Positions 62,129 to 64,000 of a DNA stretch of 64,000 bases are shown here, one piece after another. Below the pieces are notes generated by a model. It worked only from the letters and a program-made list of their open reading frames with translations, was not told where the DNA came from and did not search any database. The stretch lies in contig DF239265.1 in the NCBI GenBank assembly GCA_000507305.1, positions 1-64,000 on the forward strand. The letters run 5' to 3'. This DNA is from Breviolum minutum Mf 1.05b.01 (lineage: Eukaryota > Sar > Dinophyceae > Suessiales > Symbiodiniaceae). How positions within the stretch are numbered: the stretch's first letter is position 1; every line of letters starts with the position of its first letter. The translations under genes and the position numbers were made by a program.

Positions 62129-62276
62129 TACTTGGAGGATCATCCCACTTAGTAAGTGATTAGTAACCATGGTTAATACGTCCCTTAACTGGGGTTATTC
62201 CCCTTCCAAATGGCCTTTTCATGGCTTATAAATGGAGGTTACTAACCACTTACTAACTGCGATGATCCTCCAAGTA
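62129..62276. repeat. Family D hairpin element, complete
   Basis: TACTTGGAGGATCATCCCAC, AGTAAGTGATTAGTAACCAT, CATGGCTTATAAATGGAGGT and GATGATCCTCCAAGTA. Confidence 0.92.
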
Positions 62277-62690
62277 GCTCATGGTAGCTCCTTATCACTC
62301 TTTAAGGGTTTACTCCCAGCTCCGTAAACCTCGATCCCTTGCATTCGCGCCAACTTTGGACCTTTGGATCCATTGAAGAACGTTTTTTTTTTGGAGGGTT
62401 GTTGCATATAGTAGGATTCGCAAAGGGGGGTGGTGATTCCCCCCTAATGTTCCCTAAGGTTCCCCAATCTTCCAGTTTGGAATCCTTAGGCTTTCCCAGT
62501 TACAGGAAAGCCTTCCAAAATGATCTCAACAACAGGTTGACAACAAAATGAAAAACCATTGACCCTCCTGCATGAGTGAGGAAAAACACCATGCAGGAAC
62601 CAGGACAAAAACAGTTTTTTTTGCATATCTCTTCATATCTTTTCATATTTTGGGCTATTTCTTTCAAGTTTCAAAAGAGAGAAACACCAC
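62277..62690. other. No recognised feature
   Basis: Spacer; nothing assigned. Confidence 0.4.
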
Positions 62691-63165
62691 CATGGGTTGC
62701 ACCAGCATATCCGTCAGTGGGCGGTCGTACTTGCACTCGTTGTCGACAGCAAAGTTCAAGTGCTCCGCCTGAAAGGCCACCAACTCTTGTGGATATCCCC
62801 ATGAAAGTTTCTGGGATTGACCGAAGCCTCGCACTTGAGCAGTTTCCGGACCTTCTCACTGTTCATGCACTTGCACGTGATGCGGTTCAGTCTTCCCAGG
62901 AGGAACTGTTCCAGCGCGTGATGCAGTCAGCGAGCACCACCGGCAAGCATCAATATAACGGCATTCTGGTTTCTTAGCATTGATCTCATTGTCAGACACT
63001 CCATGAGCTCGTCAAACATCACCCGCTCACAGCCTGGTAGCGGCACATCTGAATTTTTGCCTGAATTTTTGGCGTTGCGCAACTCGCATGGTCCGTCCTC
63101 GGCCTTTCTTTTTTTTTCCCCGGATATTGTGGACTCCTTTTGGGGTCTTTTTTTGGGGCGTAGAT
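62691..63165 (-). pseudogene. Lys-rich coding block with TGA and frameshift
   Basis: Read on the minus strand from 63165: LRPKKRPQKESTISGEKKRK, AEDGPCELRNAKNSGKNSDV, PLPGCERVMFDELMECLTMR, SMLRNQNAVILMLAGGAR, then TGA (62929-62927). The same frame resumes with LHHALEQFLLGRLNRITCKC and MNSEKVRKLLKCEASVNPRN; a one-base shift later gives ELVAFQAEHLNFAVDNECKY, DRPLTDMLVQPM, ending near 62691 before GTGGTG. An acceptor-like CCTTTCAG precedes GCGGAGCAC at 62768. The pieces look like one protein interrupted twice. The N-terminal part is basic (possible nuclear signal). Family not recognised. The plus frame over 62780-62977 is a rival reading. Confidence 0.45.
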
Positions 63166-63188
63166 CTTTAATGCAACCTTTTTTCACA

Positions 63189-63340
63189 TGCGCCACGAAA
63201 AAAAACTCGGCCTTACTTTCCGCGAAATCCTGGCTGTTCATAATAGGGATCCTTATTTCATGGTCGAAAATAATCCCCACAGAACTGGGTAGGGTGTCAT
63301 CCCCTTCCCCAAACAACACTCCAGGTTTTTTCATTGCTCA
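63189..63340. repeat. Family A element
   Basis: TGCGCCACGAAAAAAAACTC, CTTACTTTCCGCGAAATCCT, GGGATCCTTATTTCATGGTC, CCCACAGAACTGGGTAGGGT and TTTTTTCATTGCTCA; flanked by CACATG/CGCATG-like words. It lies just upstream of the 62.7-63.2 kb coding block. Confidence 0.9.
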
Positions 63341-63592
63341 CATGCGTTGTAACTTCCCATACCTCAAAGGATTTGCTGGAGAACCTTTGGGCCCATGGAT
63401 TTTTTCAACGAAGAAATATGGTGACAACGGAAAAGTTGGGCGAAAGAGATCAGGGTACGTCCAGCACATTCACTCTGTAGATCCCTGCAGGTATATGGCA
63501 TATGTTAATACTAAATGTCTGACTGTTGTTGTGAACCACTCCCTTCGGAGGTTTTGTTGAGACCACCATGCTGAAATATCACAATCATCCCT
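63341..63592. other. No firm feature
   Basis: Open on both strands with mixed composition; nothing assigned. Confidence 0.35.
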
Positions 63593-63750
63593 CAAGTTGG
63601 AAGATCATGCCAGGACGTAAGCGGTTAACAACCATGGTAATCGTAAGTCCCCTAAGAATCGGGTTGTGGGACCCCTTCCAAATGGCCTTTCATGGCCTTT
63701 AATTTGAGGGTGATCCTAACTACTTTCTAAGTGGGATGATCCTCCAAGTA
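63593..63750. repeat. Family D element, left arm decayed
   Basis: CAAGTTGGAAGATCATGCCA at the left; ACCCCTTCCAAATGGCCTTT, CATGGCC and GGGATGATCCTCCAAGTA at the right. Confidence 0.8.
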
Positions 63751-64000
63751 ACCCTGAATTCAGGCCTACTACCTCTTGGGGTGACCAGCCGGCGGTTGGG
63801 TCACATTTTTATCTGCCCGAAATAGATTGACCTTAAGTTAAGACTCAAACAACCAAGGTTTTTCTTAAGTCATCCAAGTGGGTAAAGTCGAAACTCTAAC
63901 TCTTCACCAACACTGGATTTTTTCAATCAGAATAGCTCAGAATTTCCCTTACTCTTCACTCCCAAACATCTTGAGGGACCGAATTTCCCGTGACTTTCAC
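63751..64000. other. No recognised feature
   Basis: Window end; nothing assigned. Confidence 0.4.

Noticed and set aside
1-64000. Hairpin elements as introners (elements that create introns)
   Set aside because: Ends read TA-C...G-TA or CTAG...CTAG, and I did not find one placed between two frame-compatible coding pieces. The possibility stays open only for the half element at 16888-16944.
1-64000. Dinoflagellate spliced-leader relics, rRNA or tRNA genes
   Set aside because: Looked by eye for the CCATTTTGGCTCAAG leader on both strands and for tRNA TTCGA / rRNA signatures; none seen. A covariance-model scan was not possible.

Overview
The window looks like nuclear DNA of a dinoflagellate, most likely of the Suessiales/Symbiodiniaceae type. 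Three things point there. (1) An intronless leucine-rich gene at 3.05-4.52 kb has the N-Q-S-L-D-N-V-T-W-P-A-G-L-Q-S-L type of 23-residue repeat and the N-terminal region I associate with large protein families of these algae. (2) The hairpin repeat whose translation reads like 'GVSKNRGTPK' or 'GVPQNGWFIMENPI' occurs at 0.3, 16.3, 29.8 and 31.4 kb; I recall it from many dinoflagellate protein predictions. (3) Coding pieces are short, GC-richer islands with polypyrimidine-AG borders in an AT-richer, repeat-filled background. These are memory-based identifications; no search was run. I saw no rRNA, tRNA, CRISPR array, complete transposase or spliced-leader sequence.

Layout: 0-3 kb is repeat debris and a CAT microsatellite. 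3.05-4.52 kb (minus) holds the only essentially complete gene, crossed by an assembly N. 5-33 kb is intergenic or intronic, with dozens of short hairpin elements and a few orphan exon-like islands: 16.96-17.07, 19.60-19.67, 20.13-20.69 (gag-like, broken), 21.25-21.35, 26.28-26.41 and 31.95-32.06 kb. 33.5-36.3 kb is a GC-rich cluster on the minus strand: a protein-kinase DFG fragment, two basic or hydrophilic ORFs, a broken paralogue of a coding block at 43.3 kb, and 64-bp and 47-bp tandem repeats. 38.2-38.6 kb is a coding block interrupted by TGA. 42.3-45.4 kb is a second repeat-rich, GC-richer cluster: a degenerate array, the 43.3 kb paralogue, and a 130-bp interspersed repeat with open frames. 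47.3-47.8 kb is a two-piece gene with an AAKYG motif. 50.0-50.9 kb is a multi-exon or frameshifted unknown gene. 62.7-63.2 kb is a broken lysine-rich coding block ending next to a hairpin element.

The dominant structural signal is a population of about 75 short palindromic elements, about 80-160 bp each, in more than ten families (named A to S here). Families D, E, F, G, H and I differ in sequence, yet nearly all complete ends read 5'-TA-C...G-TA-3'. This suggests non-autonomous elements mobilised by one transposase superfamily with a TA target site (Tc1/mariner-like or PIF-like). Families E and F share a central core with different ends. Families A, B, D, G and H all carry a TTATAA or TTATAAA-type centre. 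Apart from this swarm I find no compact multi-gene system; most coding blocks are isolated exons or decayed copies.
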